Of a stretch of DNA of 64,000 nucleotides, positions 8,365 through 17,261 are shown piece by piece; the first letter of the stretch is position 1; every line of letters begins with the position of its first letter. The notes below the pieces were generated by a model, which worked only from the letters and a program-made list of their open reading frames with translations, did not search any database and was not told the DNA's origin. The translations under genes were made by a program, and so were the position numbers. Source of the DNA: Ruania zhangjianzhongii (GTDB lineage Bacteria > Actinomycetota > Actinomycetes > Actinomycetales > Beutenbergiaceae); contig NZ_CP042828.1 in NCBI RefSeq assembly GCF_008000995.1, positions 2,780,882 to 2,844,881 on the forward strand, read 5' to 3'.

Positions 8365-8385
8365 ACCTGCGCGTCATTCGCAGGT
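8365..8385 (+). terminator. Possible hairpin after the amidase gene
   Basis: ACCTGCG (8365-8371) pairs with CGCAGGT (8379-8385) across a 7-nt loop, about 80 nt after the amidase stop and before the phosphatase gene. There is no T-tract, so termination is only a guess. Confidence 0.3.
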
Positions 8386-8431
8386 CTCAGGCTGGCGTGG
8401 TCCATCACCGCCACCCCTTGCCGGAGACACC

Positions 8432-10264
8432 GTGCTGCCTGACCACCGATCCCTCCGACCACTCGCCACCGCGGCCCTCGCCACCGCGCTCGGCGCCATG
8501 CTGACCCTGCCGGCGAGCGCCGCACTCCTCGAGACCGACGATGCCCGGACGAATGTGATCGTCCTGATCGCCGACGGTATGGGCTACAACCACATCGATG
8601 TTGCCAACCTCTTCACCGACGGCCAGGCGACCTACCAAGACCAGGAGGTGAATCCCCACCTGGCCACCCACGGTTCGGACTCGGTTCCGGTGCAGGACTA
8701 CCAGAGCTTCGACGTCCAGCTCGCCGTCGAGACCGGCTACATCTACTCCCAGCCGTACGCCGGGATCGGTGCGTGGGACACGCCGCGGCACGCGACCCGC
8801 GACAACCCGAACGAGCGGCTCAACGTCACGGACTCCGCCGCCGCAGCGACCGCCATGTCCACCGGAGTCCGGACGAAGGGTGGCTTTCTTGGCCTGGACG
8901 ATGACGAGGAGCCGCTCCTCGACATGGTGGACGTCGCCAGCACCGAGGGTCTGGCGACAGGGATCGCGACCACGGCGCGGTTCTGGTCCGATACTCCGGC
9001 GGGTTTCGCCGTGCACACCGACGACGATGACACCGACGGCATCATCGCCCAGTTGCTGGGGCACGAGGACCTCGACGTCATCATGGGCGGCGGGCACCCT
9101 GAGTTCACCAACGACGGTGAACCGAAGCCGGGGTACTTTCGCTACCTCCACCAAGACGTGTGGGAGGGCCTCAACGGCGGACCGGCCGTCGAAGGGCTCC
9201 CGGACTGGACATTGGTCGACGATCGCGCCAGCTTCCAGGGGCTGGCGACCGGCGAGACTCCGCAGCGGGTCTTCGGTCTCGCGCCCACGGACGGCGCCCT
9301 ATTCCACGATCGCCCCGGCGATCGTGAGATCCCGTTCGCCGAGCCGAGGTCGGAGGAGATTCCCCGGCTGCCCGAGATGGCCCTAGGCACGCTGAACGTC
9401 CTCGCCAACGCCAGTGCGGACGGGTTCTTCGCGCTGATCGAGCAGGCGACCGTCGACAGCGCCGGCCACGCCGGCGAGCTCGGTCGCACCATCGAGAATA
9501 TGGTCGCGTTCCACGAGACCGTCGACGCCGTTATCGAGTGGGTGGAGACCGAGTCCTCGTGGGCGGAGACCACTGTCATCGTGACCGCCGACCACGAGAC
9601 CGGAAACCTGCAGGGGGCAGGCACCCTGGACAGCGGTGGCTTCGAGCCGATCACCGGCTCCGCCGGCGAGCTTCCCGCCGCCGAGTTCACCGACTTCACG
9701 GACGGCGAACCGGGGGAGCAGAACCCGCACTACCACACCCACCAGCTCGTTCCGCTGTTCGCCCAAGGACCGGCCGCGGACGCCTTGGCGGCAGCCGCCA
9801 CGAACACCGACCCGGTGCGCGGCGCCTACCTGCAGAACACTGATATCGCCCACGTCCTGCACGCCGAGCTGCGGTCCGCGAACGATGCACCAGAGCCAGA
9901 GCCAGAGCCAACGCAGGACCCGGAGCCGGAGCCGACCGACGCGCCGTCACCTGACCCTGCCCCGGCACCGGGGCCCGAACCGGAACCGACCGGACCCGGT
10001 GAGGCTCCGGGGATGGACCCCACCGCCGGTGGCGAGCCCCAGCCGGACGAGACCGACGCCCCCGAACCCAGCGACGGTGCACCGGAACCGGCCGACGAGC
10101 CGGCCACCGGGACGGCTGCCTCCGACAGTGGCGCCCTGGCGCAGACCGGGGTGAGCGCCGCTGGCCTCCTCGCCACAGTCGCCGCCGCTTTCCTGCTCAC
10201 CGGCGGCCTCACCCTCGGCATCCGCCGGAGCCGAGCCCACGCAGGCCCGCCGACCGAGGGGTGA
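8432..10264 (+). CDS. Secreted alkaline phosphatase with LAxTG sortase anchor
   Basis: A 610-aa exported, wall-anchored phosphomonoesterase. An N-terminal signal peptide ends near LTLPASAA. The alkaline phosphatase domain follows, with VIVLIADGMGYNHID (metal Asp), the nucleophile region TDSAAAATAMSTG (about residue 133), TVDSAGHAGE and VTADHETGN. After about residue 485 comes a Pro/Glu-rich linker (PEPEPEPTQD and similar). The protein ends with LAQTG (569-573), a hydrophobic helix and RRSR, which is a class E sortase (LAxTG) signal. GTG 8432 was chosen because GGAG precedes it and the signal peptide begins there. It ends 2 nt before a convergent gene. Confidence 0.92.
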   Translation: MLPDHRSLRPLATAALATALGAMLTLPASAALLETDDARTNVIVLIADGMGYNHIDVANLFTDGQATYQDQEVNPHLATHGSDSVPVQDYQSFDVQLAVETGYIYSQPYAGIGAWDTPRHATRDNPNERLNVTDSAAAATAMSTGVRTKGGFLGLDDDEEPLLDMVDVASTEGLATGIATTARFWSDTPAGFAVHTDDDDTDGIIAQLLGHEDLDVIMGGGHPEFTNDGEPKPGYFRYLHQDVWEGLNGGPAVEGLPDWTLVDDRASFQGLATGETPQRVFGLAPTDGALFHDRPGDREIPFAEPRSEEIPRLPEMALGTLNVLANASADGFFALIEQATVDSAGHAGELGRTIENMVAFHETVDAVIEWVETESSWAETTVIVTADHETGNLQGAGTLDSGGFEPITGSAGELPAAEFTDFTDGEPGEQNPHYHTHQLVPLFAQGPAADALAAAATNTDPVRGAYLQNTDIAHVLHAELRSANDAPEPEPEPTQDPEPEPTDAPSPDPAPAPGPEPEPTGPGEAPGMDPTAGGEPQPDETDAPEPSDGAPEPADEPATGTAASDSGALAQTGVSAAGLLATVAAAFLLTGGLTLGIRRSRAHAGPPTEG

Positions 10265-10266
10265 GT

Positions 10267-10764
10267 TCAGTCTGCCCGCGCATAGCTGAGCCGCTCGCCG
10301 ACGAACCCGTGCCGCCACAGGTCGTTGCAGGCGGCCGCTATCGCGGGCAGACCCACCTCGATGGTGGCGAACACATTGCCCGGCACCCAGCCGACGTCTC
10401 CGTTCAGCAGCAGGTTGTTCCGGTCGTAGAAGATCGCCAGGTCGGTGGCCCCGTTCTCGGCGTGCGCCTGGGAGTCAGCCTCGTAGCCGTAGGCGGGGTT
10501 GCCGATCTCCCACGGTTCGAAATCGAACAGACACACATCTCCCGGGATCGGGGTCACGGTCGGGTTCTCCCGCCGCGGGGCGGTGGTGATCCGGGGGACC
10601 AGGGCGTAGACCTCGTTCCGAGCGAACTTGGCGTGCACGGCGTCCCCGGACTGCGGGAGCGAATCCCAGACCGCCCGGCTGGTAGCCGGCGCAGCCTCGT
10701 CCAGCAGCCGCGCCCGGCAGCTGATGCCGGCGCGCTCCAGGGTGATGGTGATGTATCGCGGCAT
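10267..10764 (-). CDS. DUF3830 family protein
   Basis: A 165-aa cyclophilin-like DUF3830 protein, recognised by RYITITLERAGISCRARLLDE, AKFARNEVYALVP, PGDVCLFDFEPWEIGNPAYGYE and AIFYDRNNLLL. Its biochemical role is not established. The family often accompanies amidases, racemases and oxidoreductases of small catabolic clusters, as here. An AGGAGG site lies upstream, and the aminotransferase gene ends 24 nt before, so the two are probably co-transcribed from the GntR operator at 12045-12072. Confidence 0.8.
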   Translation of the reverse strand: MPRYITITLERAGISCRARLLDEAAPATSRAVWDSLPQSGDAVHAKFARNEVYALVPRITTAPRRENPTVTPIPGDVCLFDFEPWEIGNPAYGYEADSQAHAENGATDLAIFYDRNNLLLNGDVGWVPGNVFATIEVGLPAIAAACNDLWRHGFVGERLSYARAD

Positions 10765-10788
10765 GACCGCCTCCTAGCATCCGAGGGC

Positions 10789-12030
10789 TCAGACTTCGGC
10801 GAGGACGTCGGACCAGATGCTCAGTCCTTCCTCGATCTCCGCGGCGGTGATCACCAGCGGCGGGATCATCCGCACGGTGTTCATGTACGCCCCACAGGTG
10901 AGCATCAACAGCCCCTTGTCCGCGGCAGCCTGCTGGGCAGCGGCAGCCCGAGCGGTGTCCGGCCGACCGTCGGCGGTGGTGAACTCCGAGCCGACCAGCA
11001 GTCCGAGGCCCCGGACATCACCGATGGCATCAGTGGCCAGATCCCTCGCCCCGGCGAGTAGTTGATGGCCCCGCTCGGCGGCGTTCGCCACCAGGCCCTC
11101 GTCCTCGATCACGTCGATCGTGGCCAGCGCCGCGGCACAGGAGACGGCGTTCGCACCGTAAGTTCCGCCCTGAGAGCCAGGCCAGGCCTTGGCCATCAGC
11201 TCGGCGGAGGCCGCCATCCCGGAGATCGGGAAGCCCGAGGCCAGTCCCTTGGCGATGGTGATCACGTCCGGTCGGACGTCGAAGTGGTCGTGTCCGAAGA
11301 ACTTCCCGGTGCGGCCGAACCCGGTCTGGATCTCGTCCATCACCAGCAGGATGCCGTGCTCGTCCGCGCGCTGGCGCAGCCCCTGGAAGAACGCGGTGTT
11401 ACCGGGGATGTACCCACCCTCACCGAGCACCGGCTCGACGATGAACGCGGCCGTCTCCGCCGGGGAGCTCACAGTGGCGAACAGGTAGTCCAGCTCCTGC
11501 AGCGCAAAGGCGGTGGCCTCCTCCTCGCTCCAGCCGTACCGGTAGGCGGTGGGGAACGGGGCCACGTGCACACCGGCCATCAGCGGTGCGATACCAGCAG
11601 AGAACCGGGTACCGGAGGTGGTCATGCTGGCGGTGGCCAGAGTGCGGCCGTGGAACCCCCCGTGGAAGACGATCACGTTCGGGCGGCCGGTGGCCTGCCG
11701 GGAGAGCCGCAGCGCCGCCTCGACCGCCTCGCTGCCGGAGTTGGCGAAGAACACCGAGTCCAGGCCCTCAGGCAGCACGTCACCGAGGCGGGTGACCAGG
11801 TCCTGCAGCGGCCGGTGCATCACCGTGGTGTACTGCCCGTGCACGAGCTTGCCGATCTGCTCCTGAGCAGCAGCAACCACCCGGGGATGGCAGTGCCCGG
11901 TACTGGTGACCCCGATCCCCGCGGTGAAGTCCAGATAACGGCGACCCTCGCCGTCGAAGACCTCACAGCCACGGGCGTGGTCCACCACGACAGGGGTGGC
12001 CTGGCGCAGCAGGGGTGACAGGGTAGCCAT
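10789..12030 (-). CDS. Class III aminotransferase (4-aminobutyrate-type)
   Basis: A 413-aa PLP-dependent class III omega-aminotransferase. ANSGSEAVEAALRLSR binds the cofactor phosphate, FHGGFHGRT gives the stacking region, VMDEIQTGFGRTG contains the PLP Asp, and ITIAKGLASGFP contains the Schiff-base Lys (about residue 260). GABA transaminases look like this, and the divergent neighbour resembles succinate-semialdehyde dehydrogenase, so GABA or a similar omega-amino acid is the likely substrate. The start MATLSPLL (12030) follows GGAGG. The preceding in-frame start at 12045 lies inside the operator. Confidence 0.92.
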   Translation of the reverse strand: MATLSPLLRQATPVVVDHARGCEVFDGEGRRYLDFTAGIGVTSTGHCHPRVVAAAQEQIGKLVHGQYTTVMHRPLQDLVTRLGDVLPEGLDSVFFANSGSEAVEAALRLSRQATGRPNVIVFHGGFHGRTLATASMTTSGTRFSAGIAPLMAGVHVAPFPTAYRYGWSEEEATAFALQELDYLFATVSSPAETAAFIVEPVLGEGGYIPGNTAFFQGLRQRADEHGILLVMDEIQTGFGRTGKFFGHDHFDVRPDVITIAKGLASGFPISGMAASAELMAKAWPGSQGGTYGANAVSCAAALATIDVIEDEGLVANAAERGHQLLAGARDLATDAIGDVRGLGLLVGSEFTTADGRPDTARAAAAQQAAADKGLLMLTCGAYMNTVRMIPPLVITAAEIEEGLSIWSDVLAEV

Positions 12031-12044
12031 AAGTCCTCCAAGCA

Positions 12045-12072
12045 AAGTATTGTCGGATTGTCGACAATACTT
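12045..12072. promoter_or_regulatory. GntR operator between aminotransferase and aldehyde dehydrogenase genes
   Basis: Arms AAGTATTGTCG (12045-12055) and CGACAATACTT (12062-12072) form a perfect inverted repeat with 6 nt between. Inside it lies ATTGTCGACAAT (12057-12068), the same ATTGTNNACAAT motif as at 5908-5919. The site is 15 nt from the minus-strand ATG and 31 nt from the plus-strand ATG, well placed to repress both genes. Confidence 0.75.
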
Positions 12073-12102
12073 CTCGGCTAGCGATGAGGCAAGGAGTTGC
12101 AG

Positions 12103-13575
12103 ATGGAAACCAGCACGAGCATCACGACCAACGAGCGCGCGGCGATCGACTCAGTCCCCAAGGGCCTGTTCATCGGCGGCCAGTGGCGCCCCACCGCAGC
12201 GACCCTCCCGGTGGAGGATCCGTCCACCGGCGAGGTCCTCTGCGAAGTCGCCGACGCCACACCCGCGGAGGCCCTTCCGGCCCTGGATGCTGCCGCTGCC
12301 GCGCAGGCGGACTGGGCCCGCACCGCTCCGCGCGAGCGCAGCGAGATCCTCACCCGCGCGTATGACCTGATGATCGCGGAGAAGGAACGGCTCGCGCTGA
12401 TCATGACGTTGGAGATGGGTAAACCACTGGCGGAGGCGCGCGGCGAGGTCGGCTATGCGGCCGAGTTCCTGCGGTGGTTCGCCGAGGAGGCGGTGCGCAT
12501 CGACGGCGGGTACATGACCGCCCCCGCAGGCGGCTCGAAGTTCCTGGTGTCCAAGCAGCCGGTCGGCGTGAGCCTGATGATCACGCCGTGGAACTTCCCG
12601 CTGGCGATGGGTACCCGCAAGATCGGCCCAGCGATCGCCGCCGGCTGCACCTCGCTGATCAAACCGGCGGCACAAACGCCGCTGTCCACGATGGCGTTCG
12701 CCGAGCTGCTCACCCGCGCTGGTCTGCCGGACGGGGTGGTGAACGTGGTCACCACCTCCAGCTCGGACGAGGTGATGACCCCGCTGATCCTGGACGAACG
12801 GTCCCGCAAGCTGTCCTTCACCGGTTCCACCGGGGTGGGCAAGCACCTGCTCGAGCTGTGCGCGAAGACGGTGATGCGCACCTCGATGGAGCTCGGCGGC
12901 AACGCACCATTCCTGGTGTTCGCCGATGCCGACCTGGACGCTGCCGTGGACGGGGCGATGCTGGCCAAGATGCGCAACATCGGCCAGGCCTGCACGGCGG
13001 CGAACCGGATCCTGGTGCAGCGAGAGGTAGCGGCGGAGTTCGCCGAGCGACTAACCACCCGGATGCGCGAGCTGCCGATGGGGCGCGGCACCGAGGACGG
13101 TGTCGTGGTGGGTCCGCTGATCGACCAGCGCGCCGTGCAGAAGGTCACCGACCTGGTCGCCGATGCCACCAGCCGGGGCGCAACCGTCCACCTGGGTGGA
13201 CAGGCCCACGAGGGGAAGGGCCACTTCTACCCGGCGACCGTGCTCACCGACGTCTCCCCGGACGCCGAGATGGGCAGCACCGAGATCTTCGGACCGGTCG
13301 CCGCGATCACCCCGTTCGACTCCGAGGAGGAGGCCATCGCCCTGGCCAACGACACCCCCTACGGCCTGGTCTCCTACGCCTACACCCGGGATCTGGCCCG
13401 CGGCTTCCGCGTCGGCGAGGGGCTCGAGGCGGGCATGGTCGGGCTGAACCTGGGCGTGGTCTCCAATCCGGCCGCCCCGTTCGGCGGGATCAAGGAGTCC
13501 GGATTGGGCCGCGAGGGCGGTTTCCTCGGCATCGACGAGTTCCTGGAAACCAAATACATCGGGATCGCGATCTGA
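12103..13575 (+). CDS. NAD(P)-dependent succinate-semialdehyde-type dehydrogenase
   Basis: A 490-aa aldehyde dehydrogenase. MELGGNAPF supplies the catalytic Glu (about residue 262) and NIGQACTAANR the catalytic Cys (about 296). TPWNFPLAMGTRKIGPAIAAGCT and FTGSTGVGKHL form the NAD(P)-binding region. The pattern matches GabD-type succinate-semialdehyde dehydrogenases. AAGGAG at 12091-12096 selects ATG 12103 over the TTG two codons earlier. It is transcribed divergently from the omega-aminotransferase and shares its operator, so together they would turn an omega-amino acid into a dicarboxylate feeding the TCA cycle. Confidence 0.93.
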   Translation: METSTSITTNERAAIDSVPKGLFIGGQWRPTAATLPVEDPSTGEVLCEVADATPAEALPALDAAAAAQADWARTAPRERSEILTRAYDLMIAEKERLALIMTLEMGKPLAEARGEVGYAAEFLRWFAEEAVRIDGGYMTAPAGGSKFLVSKQPVGVSLMITPWNFPLAMGTRKIGPAIAAGCTSLIKPAAQTPLSTMAFAELLTRAGLPDGVVNVVTTSSSDEVMTPLILDERSRKLSFTGSTGVGKHLLELCAKTVMRTSMELGGNAPFLVFADADLDAAVDGAMLAKMRNIGQACTAANRILVQREVAAEFAERLTTRMRELPMGRGTEDGVVVGPLIDQRAVQKVTDLVADATSRGATVHLGGQAHEGKGHFYPATVLTDVSPDAEMGSTEIFGPVAAITPFDSEEEAIALANDTPYGLVSYAYTRDLARGFRVGEGLEAGMVGLNLGVVSNPAAPFGGIKESGLGREGGFLGIDEFLETKYIGIAI

Positions 13576-13615
13576 GGGCTTCACCCCGTGGTGGAGGTCG
13601 TGACACGATCGGGGC

Positions 13616-14059
13616 ATGGCCTCCACCACGGCTGCGGAGCAGCGGCTGCAGGATCTGCGGCTGCTCCGGCGCGTCCGCGACCGGATCGACCGGGAGTACG
13701 CGCAGCCGCTGAACGTCGAGGCGCTGGCCAGCGAGGTGCACATGTCCGGCGGTCACCTGAGCCGGCTGTTCCGGGCTGCCTACGGCGAACCGCCGTACAG
13801 CTATCTGATGACCCGGCGGGTAGAGCGGGCGATGACGCTGCTGCGCCGCGAGGAGACCTCGGTGACCGACGTGTGCTTCGCCGTCGGCTTCTCCTCGCTG
13901 GGCACGTTCAGTACCCGGTTCAGCGAGCTGGTGGGGATGCCGCCCAGCCAGTACCGGGACGAGCTGGCGGAGTCGGTGCAGGGCATCCCGCCGTGCATGG
14001 CCAAACGCGTCACGCGACCGGTCAGGAATCGAGAAGCCACCCCGGGGGCCGCGCTCTAG
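13616..14059 (+). CDS. Small AraC-family HTH regulator
   Basis: A 147-aa regulator consisting almost entirely of the AraC DNA-binding domain. The first helix-turn-helix is LNVEALASEVHMSGGHLSRLFRAA and the second is SVTDVCFAVGFSSLGTFSTRF, followed by the PSQYR motif. No N-terminal sensor domain is present. Paired AraC-VOC genes are common in actinobacteria, and the VOC gene follows within 10 nt. Regulation of the neighbour is likely but not shown. Confidence 0.9.
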   Translation: MASTTAAEQRLQDLRLLRRVRDRIDREYAQPLNVEALASEVHMSGGHLSRLFRAAYGEPPYSYLMTRRVERAMTLLRREETSVTDVCFAVGFSSLGTFSTRFSELVGMPPSQYRDELAESVQGIPPCMAKRVTRPVRNREATPGAAL

Positions 14060-14069
14060 GCTGAATCGC
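14057..14069 (+). promoter_or_regulatory. -10 box for a leaderless VOC transcript
   Basis: TAGGCT (14057-14062) overlaps the TAG stop of the AraC gene and ends 7 nt before the VOC ATG at 14070. The VOC gene lacks a Shine-Dalgarno site, so it may have its own leaderless message. Confidence 0.45.
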
Positions 14070-14480
<411 letters not shown>

Positions 14481-14518
14481 CCGCCATGTGCAGCCCGGGC
14501 AAGGAAGGTCCACCAGCG

Positions 14519-14806
14519 ATGCGCACGGCGCGCAACCTCGCCGCAACCTCCGCGGCCCGCCTGGGGGTGGGTCCCACCCGGGACGTGGTGATGATCGACG
14601 CCCAGGTGGAGCGGATCGTCTCCGCCAGCGACCCGCAGGCTGCGGACACCATCGGGGAGGCCTACGCGGCCCAGGCGGACTGGGACCCGCGCGGTGCGGA
14701 CTCGCAGGTGTACGTTGTCCTGCACCCGGCCCGCATCCAGGCCTGGCGGGAGGCCGACGAGCTCACCGGTCGCACCGTGATGCGCGATGGCGCGTGGTTG
14801 GTCTGA
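14519..14806 (+). pseudogene. 3' remnant of a pyridoxamine 5'-phosphate oxidase-like gene
   Basis: Reading from an ATG at 14519 gives RTARNLAATSAARLGVGPTRDVV, then AAQADWDPRG and HPARIQAWREADELTGRTVMRDGAWLV, which looks like the C-terminal half of a PNPOx-like flavin protein. The usual N-terminal FMN-binding strand pair (a LATVRxDGxP type segment) is absent. The space before it belongs to the VOC gene, so the 5' half has been deleted. It may be untranslated or a domain remnant. Family assignment is from memory of related C-termini. Confidence 0.5.
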
Positions 14807-14876
14807 CCCGTACGGCCGCCAGCCGGCCGATACTCTTGTCCCCGCCTGCTCGACCGATCGAAGGAGACCAGCCCTG

Positions 14877-17255
14877 ATGGCCAGCACTGCACAGGCCCCC
14901 GCGAGCACGCATCTGGCGGACAGCCACGAGAAGATTCGGGTACACGGCGCGCGGGAGAACAATCTCGCCGGCATTGACGTAGAGATCCCGAAGCGCCGGT
15001 TGACCGTGTTCACCGGGGTGTCGGGCTCGGGGAAGAGCTCGCTGGTGTTCAACACCATCGCCGCCGAGTCCCAGCGGATGATCAACGAGACCTACAGCGC
15101 CTTCGTCCAGGGCTTCATGCCCAACCAGCCGCGCCCCGATGTGGACCTGCTGGACGGACTGACCACCGCGATCATCGTGGACCAGGAACGGATGGGCGCC
15201 AACCCCCGGTCCACCGTCGGTACCGCGACCGACACCTACACGATGCTGCGCATCCTGTTCAGCCGGATCGGCACCCCGCACATCGGCTCACCGCAGGCGT
15301 TCGCCTTCAACGTCGCCTCGATCAGTGGTGCCGGGGCCGTGGAGATCGAGCGCGGCGGAGAGAAGGTGCGCGAGCGGCGCGACTTCAACATCGTCGGCGG
15401 CATGTGCCCGCGGTGCGAGGGCCGCGGAGACGTCAGCGATTTCGACCTCACCGCGCTGTACGACGAGAGCAAGTCCCTGTCCGAAGGGGCGCTGACCGTT
15501 CCCGGCTACAGCATGGACGGCTGGTACGGCCGAATCTTCTCCGGCGCCGGCCTACCGATGGACAAGCCGATCGGCCAGTACACCAAGAAGGATCGGCACA
15601 AGCTCCTCTACGCGGAGCCGACGAAGATCAAGGTGGAGGGCGTCAACCTGACCTACGAGGGGCTGATCCCGAAGATCCAGAAGTCCATGCTGAGCAAGGA
15701 CCGGGAGGCGATGCAGCCGCACATCCGCGCGTTCGTGGACCGGGCGATCACCTTCGACGTCTGTCCGGAGTGCCAGGGCACCCGGCTCAGCGAGGGGGCG
15801 CGCTCGGCGAAGGTTGCCGGGATCAACATCGCCGAGGCCGCCACGATGCAGATCACCGATCTGGCCGAGTGGGTGCGCGGTCTGGACGAGCCGTCGGTGG
15901 CTCCGCTGCTGACCTCGCTCGGCGAGACGCTGGACTCGTTCGTGGAGATCGGGCTCGGCTACCTGAGCCTGAACCGGCCAGCCGGGTCCCTCTCCGGCGG
16001 CGAGGCACAGCGGACCCGGATGATCCGGCACCTGGGCTCCTCCCTGACCGACGTCACGTACGTGTTCGACGAACCGACGATCGGGCTGCACCCGCACGAC
16101 ATCGAGCGGATGAACACGTTGCTGCTGCAGCTGCGGGACAAGGGCAACACGGTGCTGGTGGTCGAGCACAAGCCGGAGACGATCGCGATCGCCGACCATG
16201 TGGTCGACCTCGGCCCCGGCGCCGGCACCGACGGCGGGCAGATCACCTTCGAGGGCACCGTGGACGGCCTGCGCGGCAGTGACACGATCACCGGCCGCCA
16301 TCTGGATGACCGCGCCCGGCTGAAGGAGTCGGTGCGCGCCGGCTCCGGCGCGCTAGAGGTGCGCGGCGCGGACACGAACAACCTCCAGGGTGTGGACGTC
16401 GATCTCCCGCTCGGGCTGCTCTGTGTGCTCACCGGCGTGGCCGGCTCCGGGAAGAGCTCGCTGATCGCCGGGTCGGTGGCCAAGCGCGACGGTGTGGTGC
16501 TGATCGACCAGAGCGGGATCAAGGGTTCGCGTCGGTCCAACCCGGCCACCTATACCAACCTGCTGGACCCGATCCGGAAGGCATTCGCGAAGGAGAACGA
16601 GGTCAAGCCGGGCCTGTTCAGCGCGAACTCCGACGGCGCCTGCCCGGCCTGCAAGGGCGCCGGGGTGATCTACACCGAGCTCGGCTTCATGGAGACGTTC
16701 TCCACCACCTGCGAAGAGTGCGACGGCAAACGGTTCCAGGCCAAGGTGCTGGAGTACACCCTCGGCGGGAAGAACATCGCCGAGGTTCTGGAGATGTCGG
16801 TGGCCGAAGCCACGGCGTTCTTCGCCGATGGTGCGGCGAAGGTGCCGGCGGCGCACAAGATCTTGGACCGGCTGGTGGACGTAGGCCTCGGCTACGTGAA
16901 GATCGGCCAGCCGCTGACCACCCTCTCCGGTGGCGAACGGCAGCGGTTGAAGCTGGCTGTGCAGATGGGCGCCAAGGGTGAGGTCTACGTCCTGGACGAG
17001 CCGACCACGGGGCTGCACCTGGCCGATGTCGAGCAACTGCTCGGCCTGTTGGACCGGTTGGTGGACAGTGGCAAGTCGGTGATCGTGATCGAGCACCACC
17101 AGGCGGTGATGGCGCATGCGGACTGGATCATCGATCTGGGTCCGGGGGCAGGGCACGACGGCGGTCGCGTGGTTTTCGAGGGCACGCCGGCTGATCTGGT
17201 GGCCGGTAAGAAGACCCTGACCGGCAAGCACCTGGCGGAGTACGTCGGCGCCTGA
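14877..17255 (+). CDS. Short UvrA-like ABC ATPase (drug-resistance type)
   Basis: A 792-aa soluble protein with two UvrA-type ATPase halves. Walker A motifs are GVSGSGKSS (about residue 45) and GVAGSGKSS (about 519). Signature LSGGE occurs at about 371 and 682, and Walker B is FDEPTIGLH and LDEPTTGLH. Zinc-knuckle cysteines are CPRCEGRG, CPECQGTR, CPACKGAG and CEECDGKR. It is about 150 residues shorter than housekeeping UvrA (about 950), matching the class that includes the daunorubicin-resistance protein DrrC and other self-resistance paralogues. AAGGAG precedes the ATG by about 10 nt. It probably removes or tolerates bulky, intercalator-type DNA lesions. Confidence 0.9.
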   Translation: MASTAQAPASTHLADSHEKIRVHGARENNLAGIDVEIPKRRLTVFTGVSGSGKSSLVFNTIAAESQRMINETYSAFVQGFMPNQPRPDVDLLDGLTTAIIVDQERMGANPRSTVGTATDTYTMLRILFSRIGTPHIGSPQAFAFNVASISGAGAVEIERGGEKVRERRDFNIVGGMCPRCEGRGDVSDFDLTALYDESKSLSEGALTVPGYSMDGWYGRIFSGAGLPMDKPIGQYTKKDRHKLLYAEPTKIKVEGVNLTYEGLIPKIQKSMLSKDREAMQPHIRAFVDRAITFDVCPECQGTRLSEGARSAKVAGINIAEAATMQITDLAEWVRGLDEPSVAPLLTSLGETLDSFVEIGLGYLSLNRPAGSLSGGEAQRTRMIRHLGSSLTDVTYVFDEPTIGLHPHDIERMNTLLLQLRDKGNTVLVVEHKPETIAIADHVVDLGPGAGTDGGQITFEGTVDGLRGSDTITGRHLDDRARLKESVRAGSGALEVRGADTNNLQGVDVDLPLGLLCVLTGVAGSGKSSLIAGSVAKRDGVVLIDQSGIKGSRRSNPATYTNLLDPIRKAFAKENEVKPGLFSANSDGACPACKGAGVIYTELGFMETFSTTCEECDGKRFQAKVLEYTLGGKNIAEVLEMSVAEATAFFADGAAKVPAAHKILDRLVDVGLGYVKIGQPLTTLSGGERQRLKLAVQMGAKGEVYVLDEPTTGLHLADVEQLLGLLDRLVDSGKSVIVIEHHQAVMAHADWIIDLGPGAGHDGGRVVFEGTPADLVAGKKTLTGKHLAEYVGA

Positions 17256-17261
17256 TCGGTC

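Noticed and set aside
8318-8366. TCAC repeats before the alkaline phosphatase, looking like a PHO box
   Set aside because: Spacing (9 and 32 nt) does not fit the 11-nt repeats of actinobacterial PhoP sites.
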